Shown one piece after another: positions 34,376-45,349 of a DNA stretch of 64,000 bases. The notes below the pieces were generated by a model. It was not told where the DNA came from, made no database searches, and saw only the letters and a list, made by a program, of their open reading frames with translations. Position 1 is the first letter of the stretch. The number at the start of each line of letters is the position of its first letter. The stretch is from contig OU015490.1 of NCBI GenBank assembly GCA_907164885.2, forward strand, positions 237,796,079 to 237,860,078, given 5' to 3'. The stretch is from Dolomedes plantarius (taxonomy: Eukaryota; Arthropoda; Arachnida; Araneae; Dolomedidae). The position numbers were made by a program, and so were the translations under genes.

Positions 34376-35440
34376 TGAAGTGCCAATGAATTAGGGAAAG
34401 CAAAGCCTATGAAAATTGTGTAGCGCTGCGCATCATGTATGCGCAAGTTAGGGCGCTGGGGTAACTGCATATATAGCGCGTACTGTGGTTGTTCTGAATT
34501 AGTTGTTGGAATTGCCAGTATGGGTAAACTGCCTGATTTAGACACCTTCGATCGCGGACAAATCGTAGGTGCGCGACGTATGGGCTATTCATTTTCCGAA
34601 ATCGTCAGACAGCTAGGATTTTCAAGGTCGCACAGTGTCAAGAGTATACCAAGAATACATGGATGATGGGAAAAAAAACTAGCGATCGGGCACACTACAA
34701 AGGACAATTAGCCTTGACAGTGCGTGATGAGAGACGGTTCAGGCGTATTGTACGTAGCCAGCGAAGCCAAACATTAGCTCAAATTACCACCCAGTTTAAT
34801 GACGGTGGTGGAAACGAGTAGCATGGAGTGATGAGTCTCTATTCCGACTACTTAACGCCGACGGGAGGCTGAGAATACGGCGTCAGGCTCATGAAGCCAT
34901 GGATCCTGCATGCCTGGCTGGAACTGTACAAGGACATGATGGCTCAATCATGGTCTGGGGTGTTTTTTCGTGGCACAGTTTGGGATCTTTGGTGCGTGTA
35001 CCAACCTCCCTCAATGCAATTCGGTACGTAGAGTTGCTGGGTGATCACCTCCATCCGTTTATGCTGTTCTGTTATCCGCACGGTAATGGAGTTTTCCAGC
35101 AAGACAACTGTACCTCTCAAAAGTCCCGGTTGGCTACTGGCTGGTTGGACGAGCATTCCTCTGACTTCTCTGTCATGAATTGGCCACTTAGAGGCCCAGA
35201 CATAAATCCTATTGAGCATCTTTGGGATGTTTTGGAACAAGGCGTGAAAGGCCATCACACAGCAACAAAGAACCTTACTGAATTATGGACAGCTTTAGCC
35301 AATATTTGGCAAGCCATTCCCGTGGAACGTTTCCAGAAACTTGTTGAATCTATGCCTCGTCGTGTGGCAGCCGTTATCAAGGCCAGAGGAGGCCCAACTC
35401 GTTACTAGGTAGGTATCCCTAATTCAGTGGCACTTCAGTG
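34373..35440 (+). mobile_element. Tc1-like element (DD36E spacing), internally deleted
   Basis: The tips CACTGAAGTGCCAATGAATT and (inverted) CACTGAAGTGCCACTGAATT match, flanked by TA (34371-34372 and 35441-35442). Length is 1068 bp. The transposase it carries lacks about 60 codons before the first catalytic Asp. Confidence 0.9.
34520..35408 (+). pseudogene. Tc1-family transposase with an internal deletion
   Basis: ATG at 34520 opens MGKLPDLDTFDRGQIVGARR and a paired helix-turn-helix (SEIVRQLGFSRS). Two single-base shifts follow (~34635 and ~34675). The coding joins, after a missing segment near 34812, to WKRVAWSDES, which holds the first catalytic Asp. From 34899 to the stop at 35406-35408 the frame is open: VFQQDNCTSQKS (second Asp) and PDINPIEHLWDVL (Glu). 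There are 36 residues between that Asp and Glu, two more than the classic Tc1 DD34E. The C-terminus ends KARGGPTRY. Confidence 0.9.
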
Positions 35441-35454
35441 TATATATACATATA

Positions 35455-36560
35455 CAGGTAATTTTCGAAATAATGTAAACACTAAGAAACACCATGAAAA
35501 CCTTTAATATTACGGCACAGGATCACCTTTGTCATGCAATACCCCCTGATTCACCTCTGAATCAGATTATAAAAATCATGTATAGTGGTGAAGAATATAT
35601 TACACCATTCTTCAGGGGAAAATCATGAAAGTTCCCGTTGAGATGCTGTGGTGGATACCTGGGTCTATCCGCCTCTACAGATCACAGTGGTTGGATGATA
35701 TGTAGTCGGTGGGTTTGTACAGGGCAAGATAAGATATTTGACTTCTTTTCCATGCTCTTCAAATCAATACTTGATAGATTTAGCTGTATGTATAGGGGGA
35801 TTATCATCCTGGAGAATGCCATCTCCTGAAAGAAACAATGTTTGCAACATAGGATCTACAACTGAGCAAAAGTTTCGATATAGTCCTTCCCATTCAATCT
35901 CCCTTTTAGGGTTACAAGAGGACCTGAAGAAAACCATGAGATGCCATCCCAAACCCTGATAGATCTACCTCCATGATTGACAGTTGAGATGAGACAGCCA
36001 GAATCTTACGCTTGTGTAGGTGTTCTCCAGGCATACGCACGGCCAGTTGCGAGGAACGACGTGAACAATGATTCGTCGGACCAAATGCCGTTTTTCCACA
36101 TATTACTCGACCAGGATTTGAACTCGTGGCACCATTGTGGATGATATTTTGTATTGGTATCTTTTACAAGTGGCTTGGATATAGCTACTCAACCGGAAAA
36201 TGTTTTGTTTGTGAAGTTCCCTTCTACCTCTATTGGTTGATACCGGAACATGCAGATGCAGACTGAGCTCTTCGGTCATTTTGGTTGCAGTTGTTTTCTT
36301 TCTTCATGTCACAATCCGTTTCAGTACCTCGTCCGTCTCTTTCACTGAGCTCACCCTTTCGTCTACTATTCTGTTTGGCAAAGTATCTTTTTCCGTGCAT
36401 TCTGTATGCTATCATGACTTTCGATACCATAGCTCGAAAAACACCCATTAGCCTGGGGTTGCAGTAACAGATACTCCAATTCAAACATGCTCCAACAATT
36501 TGCCCTTTTAGAAAGGACTGCAAGGTTTGAAATTTTACGCTGTTTCCCCCAAAAGCACTA
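35455..36560 (-). mobile_element. Second Tc1-like element, reverse strand, ends uncertain
   Basis: A reverse-strand Tc1 transposase remnant fills this interval. Weakly similar inverted sequences occur at ~35456 (CAGGTAATTTTCGAAATAAT) and, complemented, near 36545, but the match is too poor to fix borders or a TA duplication. Confidence 0.5.
35640..36523 (-). pseudogene. Tc1-like transposase, heavily degraded
   Basis: On the reverse strand from 36523: FLKGQIVGACLNW, then GVFRAMVSKVMIAYRMHGKR and KQNSRRKGELSERD, the paired-type DNA-binding domain of Tc1 transposases. A catalytic piece at ~35850 reads GDGILQDDNPPIHTAKSIKY, holding the second catalytic Asp, and continues WFEEHGKEV. The expected first Asp motif and the final Glu block are not readable. 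Multiple frameshifts. Confidence 0.75.
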
Positions 36561-36583
36561 TGCCCTTAGTTTCATTACTGCTA

Positions 36584-37886
36584 CAGGTCGTTCCCACTTT
36601 ATGGAAACGATTTTGACAGTTAAGATTTATGTATAAATGTCGTATTTTATGCGGTAATTTGCTTCAATCTGAAAGCCATGGTTCTTGACAATAGCTCTAG
36701 GTCGAATTTTCCATGAAAGTAAATTTTTGCTTAGTACTGTTATATCAGTTTTACCTCAATCCTCTTAGACCATTTTCCAAAGTCCGTTCAGTGTTCTTAG
36801 ATGCCGTTTTCCTAAGGCTCTTATTAAAAAACCGAAATCGCAAAAGTCCACTTTAGAAGAGTCAAGTAATTTTACAGGTAATTCATTAAATGGGATACAT
36901 TTTATTCCTGTTTCTGATTCTTTCTTTGCTATATAAGCGGCAGTTGATTTAGACGTGTGACTAGAGAATTTGTCTATATGAAGCTCAACTCTATCAATGT
37001 CCTTTCCATATAAGGCTGGAATTTCTTCTTCGAAAATTGGTTCTAAAATATTTTGCTGATAGTGGAGTGTTTTAATTTTGGCGTTACTATAAACTTTTTT
37101 TATTTTTAATTTGCCGTTGTAACAAAATCCTGCTACTATCATGAACTCCTTTGAGAACTTTTCTGTACACTCACGTAGTCATTTCGTACCGATATTCCCG
37201 TCAGTTGAGACATCAAAAATTGATCTATTTTTATTACAGTCACTTAAATACGCCCATGCTCCATCGAGTGTTACCACAAATTTTCATTTTTCAGCAGCTA
37301 GATGTTTTTCATATAATTTTCTACAATTTGTTTTCCTTTCAGCAATATGCTTTGGAAAAAGCAGATGAACTTTAGGTTTAAACATCTTTTTTAACTTCAT
37401 ATCTTTATGAATGATTTTACTTACAGTGCCAGAAGAAATTCCTAGTTTCGATGCAATGGATCTTTGAGTCGACGTATTTTTGTTTTAGGATCAGAGACTT
37501 CACTTTCTTGATATTTATCTGCGTTCAAACAATCTTAGTGTGAGGTTTAGTGATCATGTTTTCATTTGTACTTTCAGTTAGACGTTTTGTCCCTTTCAAA
37601 TTTTATATATTACAAATATCTATTTTTGAAATGCCATAACCGCAATTTTTACACCGCTTTATAATTTGTTGATATGAATATGTGTCCCCGGAAAGTGCAG
37701 TTACGTAACCTTCAAGTCATCTATCAATTTTAGGAGCCATTTTCAAAATAAATCTTTTGTTTTACGTTCCAATCAACGCAAAACAATAGCAGATGATTAT
37801 TCTGAAGTTGCCAAATTTTTATTTTAAAACGCAAACGCCAAAAACAAATTACAAAATCGTTTCCATAAAGTGCGAAAGATCGTCGG
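36584..37886 (-). mobile_element. DD41D-type Tc1/mariner element with both ends
   Basis: The ends are CAGGTCGTTCCCACTTTATG at 36584 and, on the other strand at 37886, CCGACGATCTTTCGCACTTT ATGG. TA flanks both (36582-36583 and 37887-37888). The 1303-bp length is normal for the superfamily. Same subfamily as 7381-8427. Confidence 0.85.
36620..37740 (-). pseudogene. IS630-Tc1-mariner transposase, DD41D type, broken
   Basis: ATG at 37740 opens MAPKIDR, then an early stop; LEGYVTALSGDTYSYQQIIKR follows as the first DNA-binding segment. The best block (37142-36765) is MIVAGFCYNGKLKIKKVYS, then FEEEIPALYGKDIDRVELHI with DKFSSHTSK (second Asp), and SSKVDFCDFGFL with the third Asp, 41 residues apart. 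A TAA interrupts the tail, after which LLSWKIRPRAIV resembles the C-terminus of the sibling at 47037. Inactive. Confidence 0.85.
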
Positions 37887-37915
37887 TACATGACAGTAGA
37901 ATAATGCATACACTA

Positions 37916-38906
37916 TCTATATATATAAAACGCGTAGGTATGCGGCACAAAAATCGACGATATTTCTACACTCCGAATGGCAACGGCTGCCACTACCAAA
38001 TGTAAAAATTAGCGGCCGTCCGCAATTTGCAACCGCGTGTCAACATGGATTTACGCACTAAAATCAGGAATGTTCGAAAGCACGCTGCACGATCAAGTGA
38101 AAATTGGGAACAGTCTTAAGAAACGAAGCGAAGAAATAATTTATTAAGAGAGAGCATAAATAATCGCGAGGTTAGGGTTAACCGTCGCCGGCATAGCAAT
38201 CAACAACCAGTAATAGTTAATTTTCTACACTTTTTTCAGTACCTGCTGAATTTTTACTTCATTTTATAAGTGAAGAAATTTTCCCAACAATTTATTACTT
38301 CATATGATTAAGTGTAGATATCTGAATTGTAAACAGTAACACATACAGAGAGTGATGTAATCAACACTATATTTTAAACTTTCCCCCAACAATTTCTTAT
38401 TTCTTGTAATGATAAAGTGTAGATATCTTAATTTTGAAAAAATGCTGAATTTTTGCTCAATTTTATAAGTGAAGAAATTTTCTTAACAGTTTATAATTTA
38501 ATATGATTAAGTATAGATATCTGAATTGTGAACAGTAATACATACAGAGAGTGATGTAATCAACACTATATTTTAAATATTTCCCCAACAATTTCTTATT
38601 TGTTGTAATGATAAAGTATATATATCTTAATTTTGAAAAAATAGTACATACAAAGAGGGATGTAATTTTTAAAATCATTGATGTTGGATTTCTCAATCCT
38701 ATCTTTAAATCTATTCTGAGGTAATGGAAATTCACATTTTTTGATAACGATGTTCTAGAATCAGCCTTATAGAGAATACCCCTTAACAACGTATATTTAT
38801 GATGACAGGTAATGGTAACATTCCTTACAATGTTACTTTCAGTTGCGTTCTTTTGCAAAAGAAACTATAAAACTAAAAGCGACCATGCTAGTAGCGCAGC
38901 TGCTAG
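37916..38906 (+). mobile_element. Candidate second Helitron family
   Basis: It begins TCTATATATATAAAACGCG after an A and could end at GCAGCTGCTAG (38906) before a T, the A|TC...CTAG|T layout of Helitrons. The body differs from the family at 55282. No Rep/helicase gene. The assignment rests on termini only. Confidence 0.45.
38244..38660. repeat. Two-unit tandem repeat, period ~199 bp, with half-length subrepeats
   Basis: TGCTGAATTTTT starts units at 38244 and 38443. Each unit contains two related ~100-bp halves marked by GATTAAGTGTAGATATCT / GATAAAGTGTAGATATCT. Confidence 0.8.
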
Positions 38907-39013
38907 TACTATATAAAAATACCATTGGCCAGACTTGTTTTTTAAGGAATACGAAGCACATTCATAAACACCACTAATATTGATAGGTGTTTCCATTATT
39001 TTGATAACCACCT

Positions 39014-39015
<2 letters not shown>

Positions 39016-39051
<36 letters not shown>
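39016..39051. repeat. (TA)n microsatellite
   Basis: About 36 bp of TA. Confidence 0.9.
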
Positions 39052-39055
<4 letters not shown>

Positions 39056-39229
39056 TTAGAATTGTGCCATTAGCTCACATGACAGAACCTCATGGACTTG
39101 GTCTACCATTTTCTAATCAAAGTGACTTACCAACAACAACAACAACATAACTACTGAAGGTGGAAGAAAATTCTCGACGATTTCATCATATTACACTTTA
39201 TTATTTCAAGAAATTTAAAAACGCGACTA

Positions 39230-39325
39230 CAGCTTAAAAAAAAGGTCTGTGCTGTATTTTGGGAAGATGGAATTATGGAATTGCCTGAAAGATGGCAGAA
39301 GGTAGTGGAACAAAACAGTAAACCA
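39230..39325 (+). pseudogene. Mariner transposase C-terminal scrap
   Basis: A short frame reads KVCAVFWEDGIMELPERWQK VVEQNS; the ELPERWQKVV motif is the usual mariner C-terminus. Nothing upstream is readable and no terminal repeat was identified. The 176-bp tandem array begins directly after it. Confidence 0.5.
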
Positions 39326-40650
39326 ACAATATGTCTTTAATATTTACTTAAAAAACCTAAGGAATATTTTTGCCAACCCATTATTAACATTGAAGTTGAA
39401 TGATAAGTTACCGATCTCAGATAACAGTTAATTCATAGATATTTCATTTCTTTATTTAGTATAGTTCTTTATGTAGTGTGTATGTTATGTGGTGTAAACC
39501 AACAATATGTCTTTAATTTTTTTCTTAAAAACCTAACGAACATTTTGACGAACCCATTATTAACATTGAAGTTGAATGATAAGTTACCGATCTGAGATAA
39601 TAGTTAATTCATAGATATTTCCTTTCTTTATTTAATGTAGTTCTTTATGTAGTGTTTATGTTATGTGGTGTAAACCAACAATATGTCTTTAATTTTTTCT
39701 TAAAAACCTAACGAACATTTTAACTCAGTATTAACATTAAAGTTGAATGATAAGTTACCGATCTGAGATAATAGTGAATTCATAGATATGTATTTCATTT
39801 CTTTATTTAGTGTAGTTCTTTATGTAATATTTATGTTATGTAGTGTAAACCAACAATGTCTTTAATTTTTACTTAAAAACCTAACGAACATTTTGACGAA
39901 CCCAGTATTAACATTAAAGTTTTATGATAAGTTGTAGGGTTCGCGTGTTGCTCAGATGCAAATTTCTGGAAGCAGCGATGTACATGCCAGCCAAAGTGAG
40001 TTCGGCGCAGGTGTTTTATCTATTTAAAGGGCACACGCTGAGTTGGCAAGAGCCCAAGACTTTAGTAGCGATACGAGAGAGAGCGAGGCAAGCTTGATGG
40101 AAGGTGATAGCGGTGTTTAACTGATAGAGCGTGTAGTGGTATTTAGCCGAGGTGGCTGCACGACTTCGAGAATTAGCTCAGAGCCGAGGTGTACGTGTAT
40201 TGTTAGTAAATGCCTACTCTGCCTGAGGGATTCATTGCGACCTTTAGTTTCTTAGTACCGCGGGTTGCGGTACTGTTGTGTATTATTTTGGAAGCCCCAA
40301 GTCTGTATATGTTAGTCTGCCTCTACGTAGAGAATAAAGGAGTTATTCTAGAGTTATCCCTCGTACTTTATAATGTGCCTGGACCGTTAGAGAGATAAAA
40401 AAAGAAAGGAAGAACCACATAAAGTTACCGATCTAAGATAATAGTTAATTCACAGATATTTCATTTCTTTATTTAGTGTATTTCTTTATGTAGTGTTTAT
40501 GTTATGTGGCGTAAACCAACAATATGTCTTTAATTTTTACTTAAAAACCTAACGAACATTTTGACGAACCCAGTATTAACCTTAAAGTTGAATGATAAGT
40601 TACCAATCTGAGATAATAGTTAATTCATAGATGTTTCATTTATGTTTGTA
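39318..40650. repeat. 176-bp tandem array, interrupted by a solo LTR
   Basis: AACCAACAAT(AT)GTCTTTAA recurs at 39321, 39497, 39673 and 39848 (periods 176, 176, 175) and again at 40514 after the inserted LTR. Units share GTTACCGATCTGAGATAATAG and ATTCATAGATATTTC. At least five units are recognisable. Confidence 0.9.
39933..40419 (+). mobile_element. Solo LTR inserted in the tandem array
   Basis: This 487-bp GC-richer insert starts TGTAGGGTTCG and ends GAAGAACCACA, giving TG...CA tips. Flanks are TAAGT (39928-39932) and TAAAGT (40420-40425), against TAAGT in uninterrupted units, so a 5-bp duplication with one extra A is likely. It contains TTTAAAGGGCACAC and AGAATAAAGG, candidate promoter and polyadenylation motifs. 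The orientation is inferred from the latter. Probably gypsy type. Confidence 0.75.
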
Positions 40651-40720
40651 GTCATATCAAAATTTACTTATCATATCAAGGGTTAAATCCTTCCCATTTA
40701 TTCACAAATTAATTGTTTTC

Positions 40721-40972
40721 GAGCCGCCCACATAGTATAGCAGTTATTGCTTTTGTGCTGCAGCACAGTGGCTCGGGTTCAAATCCCGAATAAATCTTGC
40801 TCGTTTTCGTATCGTACCCATCATAGAGAACAATGCTGGCTCATTTAAACGGTGCTCCCATAATGAAGTAGCCAACAAAACTTCGCGGATCTTTATGGGC
40901 CAATGTAAGAAGATGAAGAAGTACCTTCCGTCAGAAGACAAGTGCCTGCCGCATTGAATAAAAAAAATTGTG
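40721..40972 (+). mobile_element. tRNA-derived SINE, copy 1
   Basis: The tRNA-like head contains a pol III B-box (GGGTTCAAATCCCG, ~40775) and an A-box-like CATAGTATAGCAGTTATTG. A ~170-bp unrelated body follows and ends near GCATTGAATAAAAAAAATTG. The body shares TCATAGA, GCCAACAAAACT and GACAAGTGCCT..CCGCATT with the reverse-strand copy at 47160-47420. Confidence 0.7.
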
Positions 40973-41084
40973 CGGTCGGGGGACCCCCGTCAGGAACGAA
41001 GTTCCTTACGTTATTTTGTACTCAAAATTCTCAAATCGTTTTGTGTTATGAAATTTTTTACTATAAGTGAAGAAATATGCATTT

Positions 41085-41476
41085 TGCTACACAAGGCAGC
41101 GTTTGATATTAGCTAGAAAATTCCTTTGAGCAAGTATATAGTGCTAAAAACTGATGAAATGCCTCAAGATGCTGAAGACTCATTAGGTGAGGATTTAAAA
41201 TCATTCCAGTTCTCTATACAGCTTGATGAGTCAACGTTTCGAGGAAATTAGGTCTTACTTTTAGTATACATGCGGTTCATAAAAGAAGACAATAATTTCC
41301 AATAATTATTATTCGCTAAAACTTTGCAAACTGATACTAAAGGAGAATCACCATTCGAAGAGTTTTTCAAAGTAAAAGAAATCCCCCTCAGAAATATCAG
41401 TTGCTACGAATGGTATTCCAGCCATGCTAGGAAGCTACAGGGAGGTGGGGGGGGGGGGCTCTTCTTGCATATTTAA
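41085..41476 (+). pseudogene. hAT transposase, N-proximal block
   Basis: In-frame pieces read CILLHKAAFDIS, QFSIQLDESTFRGN and LLFAKTLQTDTKGESPFEEF, matching the first catalytic-Asp region (LDEST) of ZBED5/SCAND3-like hAT transposases. A stop, a frameshift and a G-tract degrade the block. It runs into the TTAA where piggyBac inserted. The N-terminal BED zinc finger is absent. Confidence 0.8.
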
Positions 41477-43482
41477 CCCTATCACTGTATCGTTTCGTAT
41501 TATACCCTGTTGTAACCTGGGGTCCATGCGGACCCCATGATGTAATTTACATATTTTATTCTATTTACATCACATGAAAGTTAATTTTGCATTCATTTAA
41601 TTATCTTATAAGTAATTAGCGATTATTCAGATATTTTCTTAAACAATTTTATTTATAAAACTAAGAACATAATAATTTTATAATCATATTTACAGATTTG
41701 TTCTGCATTTCTAAATGTTCGCTGAACATACCTCACAAATGGTCTTCTGATGTTCCGGGCAACACGGTATATTGCAATTAGTAAATCGGGTCTTTACTTT
41801 TCTATCCAAAGAACGTGGACATAGCTGGCACCGTACCTTTTTATTTTGCTCTTGAATTCCTGTGCTGAAGCATGTAGTGTCGGAATTTCAATCCCCAAAG
41901 ATTTCAATGAATGACGAACACCAGACAACAGCGATTGGACGTTCTGAAGTCTTCTCTGAATGAGGTCAGCTCTCTCCCAAGGTCTTTCAGAAACAATCGA
42001 CGTCGATGGCACTTCCCAGATTCCCAATCTGGATATTTCAAAATCCAAATTATGTATCCAGCAACAGCTGCGCAGTCGAGCATGTTGAACCACAAGACTA
42101 TAGTCCAACGGCGTATTTTTCGCTTGCATGTGTACAATCTGCATAAATGGTCAAAGTTGTCAACTCCAGATTTTGTTGCCTTGTAATGAGTAATAATATC
42201 TGACTTATTGTCTTTCTCTATAATGACGTTTTTGTCATGATGCATTTAAGATAGCAAAATGACTGCCTTCCCATTTCTTTGGAGTGTAGCTAACTAAAGT
42301 CATTTGTTTATCGAAACAAAAGGTAGAAGATTTTGTCTTCACACTGACGATTTGGTAGCAACTCTTTAGGGACTTCATTTCGATTTTTTCGAAATGTTCC
42401 AGCCACTGTGGTTTTCACAGCTAGTAGGTCCTCTGCTAACTGAGCGCTGGTGAAGTAATTGTCCATGGTAACGTTGCGTCCTTTGTTCTTCCAAGGGTCA
42501 ACTAATCGCCCGACGAGATCACAAACATTGTTTGCTCCACCTGCAGTACCAGGTTGTCGTCCAACATACACTTCTCCTTTCAAAGGAAACGAAGTGGTGG
42601 AATCACAGCACCAAAATATTTTGATTCCATACTTTCCGGGCTTGATCTGTATGTACTGTCGAAATCTGCACCGACCATGAGTTGCCACTAATTGCTCATC
42701 GACTGTCAGATATTTTCCGGGCTTGTAATATTTCGCCAGATTTTCGTGAAGCATTTGCCGACAGACAGCTATTTTACCTACCTCGTACCGGCCTCTTTTA
42801 CGAGATGCCTCGTACCGGGCATCTTTTACGAGATAGAGATTGTTGGCCAGTATACCCGTCACTTTCTGATTCACTATCGGTTTCAACGTTTGGATCTTGA
42901 ATATTCGCGTCACTCTCTTCAAACTGAGATGATTCACCGAAGCTATCTATTTCTACATCGTTTTCACTATCACTTTCTTGTATCATGCGTAAAGCATCTT
43001 CTATCGAAACTGTTTGTCGCGACATGTTGCAGCTTTGAATAACAGCTCTCAGCTGAGAGGCGCGCAACGAGAAAAATGCAAACACACCTGTCGCATCATC
43101 TAGCGCCATCTGTTGGATTCTGGGAATAAAATTGTTGAGAAGCAAAAACTTTTGGATCTTGTTATTAATACGTGTTATGAAAAACACGTCATTGTTCCTA
43201 GCTATTTTTCATTCTTTTTTAATGTGTCCAATAGTTCTCAGACACCCGGCATAACGCTGGGGTCCGTGCGGACCCCAGGTTACAGAAATGTGACATATAT
43301 GTTTCAAATATAAAAAAAACCAACAACCCCTGATATTTATGCAATTAAATTTTTACCCTGTGTTACACACATGTTAAGATGAGATGTCACTGGCTTAGAC
43401 CCCTCAAAGTACGATATATATTTTTTGGCAACTAGTTAAAAGTGCCTTGGGTCCGCGTGGACCCCAGGTTACAGTGATAGGG
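41477..43482 (-). mobile_element. Complete piggyBac element inside the hAT
   Basis: TTAA flanks both sides (41473-41476 and 43483-43486). Both tips are CCCTATCACTGTA. An internal repeat with the palindrome GGGGTCCRYGCGGACCCC occurs at 41518-41537, 43258-43277 and 43448-43466. It lies ~25 bp from the left tip but directly against the right tip, an asymmetry also known from the classical piggyBac. Length 2006 bp. Confidence 0.9.
41722..43025 (-). pseudogene. piggyBac transposase, few frameshifts
   Basis: ATG at 43025 starts MSRQTVSIEDALRMI and an acidic N-terminus, after which ~200 codons expected in the family are missing or shifted. The block 42870-42308 contains YKPGKYLTVDEQLVATHGRC (first catalytic Asp), KPGKYGIKIFWCCDS and NVTMDNYFTSAQLAEDLL (second Asp). 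After a shift, THYKATKSGVDNFDHLC (third Asp region) and RRWTIVLWFNMLDCA follow. The C-terminus (41850-41722) is a Cys-rich zinc-binding segment of CxxC pairs ending FVRYVQRTFRN-like sequence. It is nearly complete, with frameshifts near 42840 and 42300 and one near 42000. Confidence 0.85.
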
Positions 43483-44441
43483 TTAAAAAAAGTGGTTCCG
43501 AATGTATTCGTTGAACTCTGCGCCATTCATCGTCAGCATTTAGTTGCCAAAAATCTGAGTGAACATTAGAGCATGTTCTTGTAAACAGTTCCTTGGATCA
43601 CAGATTATATGGTCAACTTTGTACTGAAAACGATGAAGAATTCAATCTCTTGCTGCTTCATACAGAAGTTTATTGGTTATCAAAAGGTGTCTGTTTGGAT
43701 CTGTCTTATAAACTTCATGACGCAGTGCTAGAGTTCTTAGAAAATAAAGATGATGCTTTACGAGTCAACTTAACTGATTCCAAATATGACATAGCTTATT
43801 TGATAGACTTGTTTAATAAATGTAATGAAACAAATCAAAGACTCAAAGTCGAAGATAGGAATTTAATCAAAACTAAAACTGTTATTTCCTCGTTTGTGGC
43901 AAAACTTCTTCTGTGGAAAAGAAATTTAGGACGAAGGGAATTAAGCCAGTTTCAAAATTTGTCAGCAACAGTAAAGCATCATGAAGACTTGATTATATAT
44001 TGTCAGCACTTGTAAGCTCTCCATTCTGACTTCAATCAACGATTTGAAGACATTCTCTATAGGAACATACTCGATTTGGTTTTGGACCCTTTTTCAAGAA
44101 CAAAAGCAGAAGAATCTCCAAAAATACAAGGAGAACTGATAGAAGTAACAAGAAACGAGGAATTGAAATTCAAACACAGCAATCAACAGTTCTGGTTGCA
44201 AAAACGTACAGACACTCACCCTGGAATATGGGATATTGTACAAAAGTTTTTAGCAGCATTTCCTTCATTACATTTAGTAGAACGTGATTTCAGTGCGATC
44301 ACAAATCTGTGCAAAAACAGGACTTTAAACAGAAACCGTCTACAAATACCTGATCGCGGTGATTTAAGAAAGCTCTTGATAAAAATAGAGCCGAACATTA
44401 ATAAATTGATAGTAGTGAATCAAGTTCATCCTTCTCATTAG
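43483..44441 (+). pseudogene. hAT transposase, C-proximal block
   Basis: After the piggyBac the hAT frame resumes LKKVVPNVFVELCAIHRQHL, then LYGQLCTENDEEFNLLLLHT and EVYWLSKGVCLDL, the conserved insertion domain of hAT transposases. LVERDFSAITNLCKNR is the C-terminal dimerisation motif and the end is RGDLRKLLIKIEPNINKL..HPSH. One stop near 44013 separates two long frames. The three catalytic blocks are all visible across the split gene, but it is not functional. Confidence 0.9.
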
Positions 44442-44905
44442 GATTAGTTTTAATGTTATTCGTAATTTTTACTTTAATATTATCCTTCGTTATCTTGCTT
44501 TTATGTGTGTAATGCGAATATCACTATGGTTGATTTTAATAAATAATTTTATACTTTTAAACTTCAAGGTGTCTGATTTACAACATCTTTTTTTTTTGTT
44601 ATGTTCTAGGACGTAGGTAGAAATATGGTTATATAAAAGGACGCAAATATGTCAGTGCATCTGTGTTTGCTCACTTATAAAGGTGAATTACCAAGGAGGT
44701 GGGGAAGGGGCGCTGAGTAATATTTTCTCTGAAAAGGGGGTGGTAGGCTAAATAAGTTTGGGATCCCCTGGCTTAGAGGAAGAGGAGTGGATCAAGACAG
44801 CACGTTTGCACCTATTGATGTTTTTGTGGTGCCATCTCTTGTTCAAAAATGCAACTAGTTTTCATTATACGTAAATATAATATGTTTCGAATTTTAGGAG
44901 TCTAG

Positions 44906-45349
44906 TGTAATTTTGCCAAATGCGAGAGTTATCGCCAAATTGGCGATGGATTTGGTGACTTATTTTGGTCACCAAATTTGGCGATATGGCGCCAAATGGT
45001 CGCCAACCTTCTGGACCTTTCGAGGAGGTTCTGGAACTTTCTAGCTGGCCGGCCGATAGAGAGCGCTTTGGAAGTCTATAAATATACCTGATATTGACAT
45101 TTTATGTCAGTGTTCTTTTCTGCTGAGACTTGAATATATTGAAAGCGCGCTAGGCGAGTATTGTATTGAAGACTCTGTTATCCTGACTTGTGTTTTTAGA
45201 GTTTTCTGCTGTATAGAAAACAGTTGTTACGTGTTTTATGTATAAAATTTGTGTATGCGCCTGAAGAATTTACAGAATAATAAATTTTATTTTGTGTGCA
45301 CTTTCTGAAGAGAATTTGTTCAATCCCATCGAACCCAGAAAACGGAACA
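44906..45349 (+). repeat. gypsy-type 5' LTR with adjacent primer-binding site
   Basis: It runs from TGTAATTTTGCC to ACGGAACA (TG...CA, 444 bp). TATAAATATACC at ~45079 is a good TATA box and AATAATAAA at ~45278 a polyadenylation candidate. Directly after comes TTTTGGTGTTAGGAGTGGGG, close to the TGGTGTCAGAAGTGGG primer-binding site common in gypsy elements. An ATG at 45380 (MPITRSMADQ) could be the Gag start, but the frame soon ends. The rest of the element is missing; the DD41D element starts 200 bp later. Confidence 0.7.

Larger units (their letters stand above)
41040..44769 (+). mobile_element. hAT element (ZBED5-like), split by a piggyBac insertion
   Basis: Two blocks of one hAT transposase flank 41477-43482. 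The right terminus reads AGTTTGGGATCCCCTG at 44769, complement of a CAGGGG..CCCAAACT hAT tip. The left terminus was not found; sequence before ~41040 differs. Poly-G (41446-41459) interrupts the coding just before the insertion. Confidence 0.8.

Noticed and set aside
40081..40398. Open frame MPTLPEGFIATFSF... as a gene
   Set aside because: It lies wholly inside the solo LTR and has no known domain.
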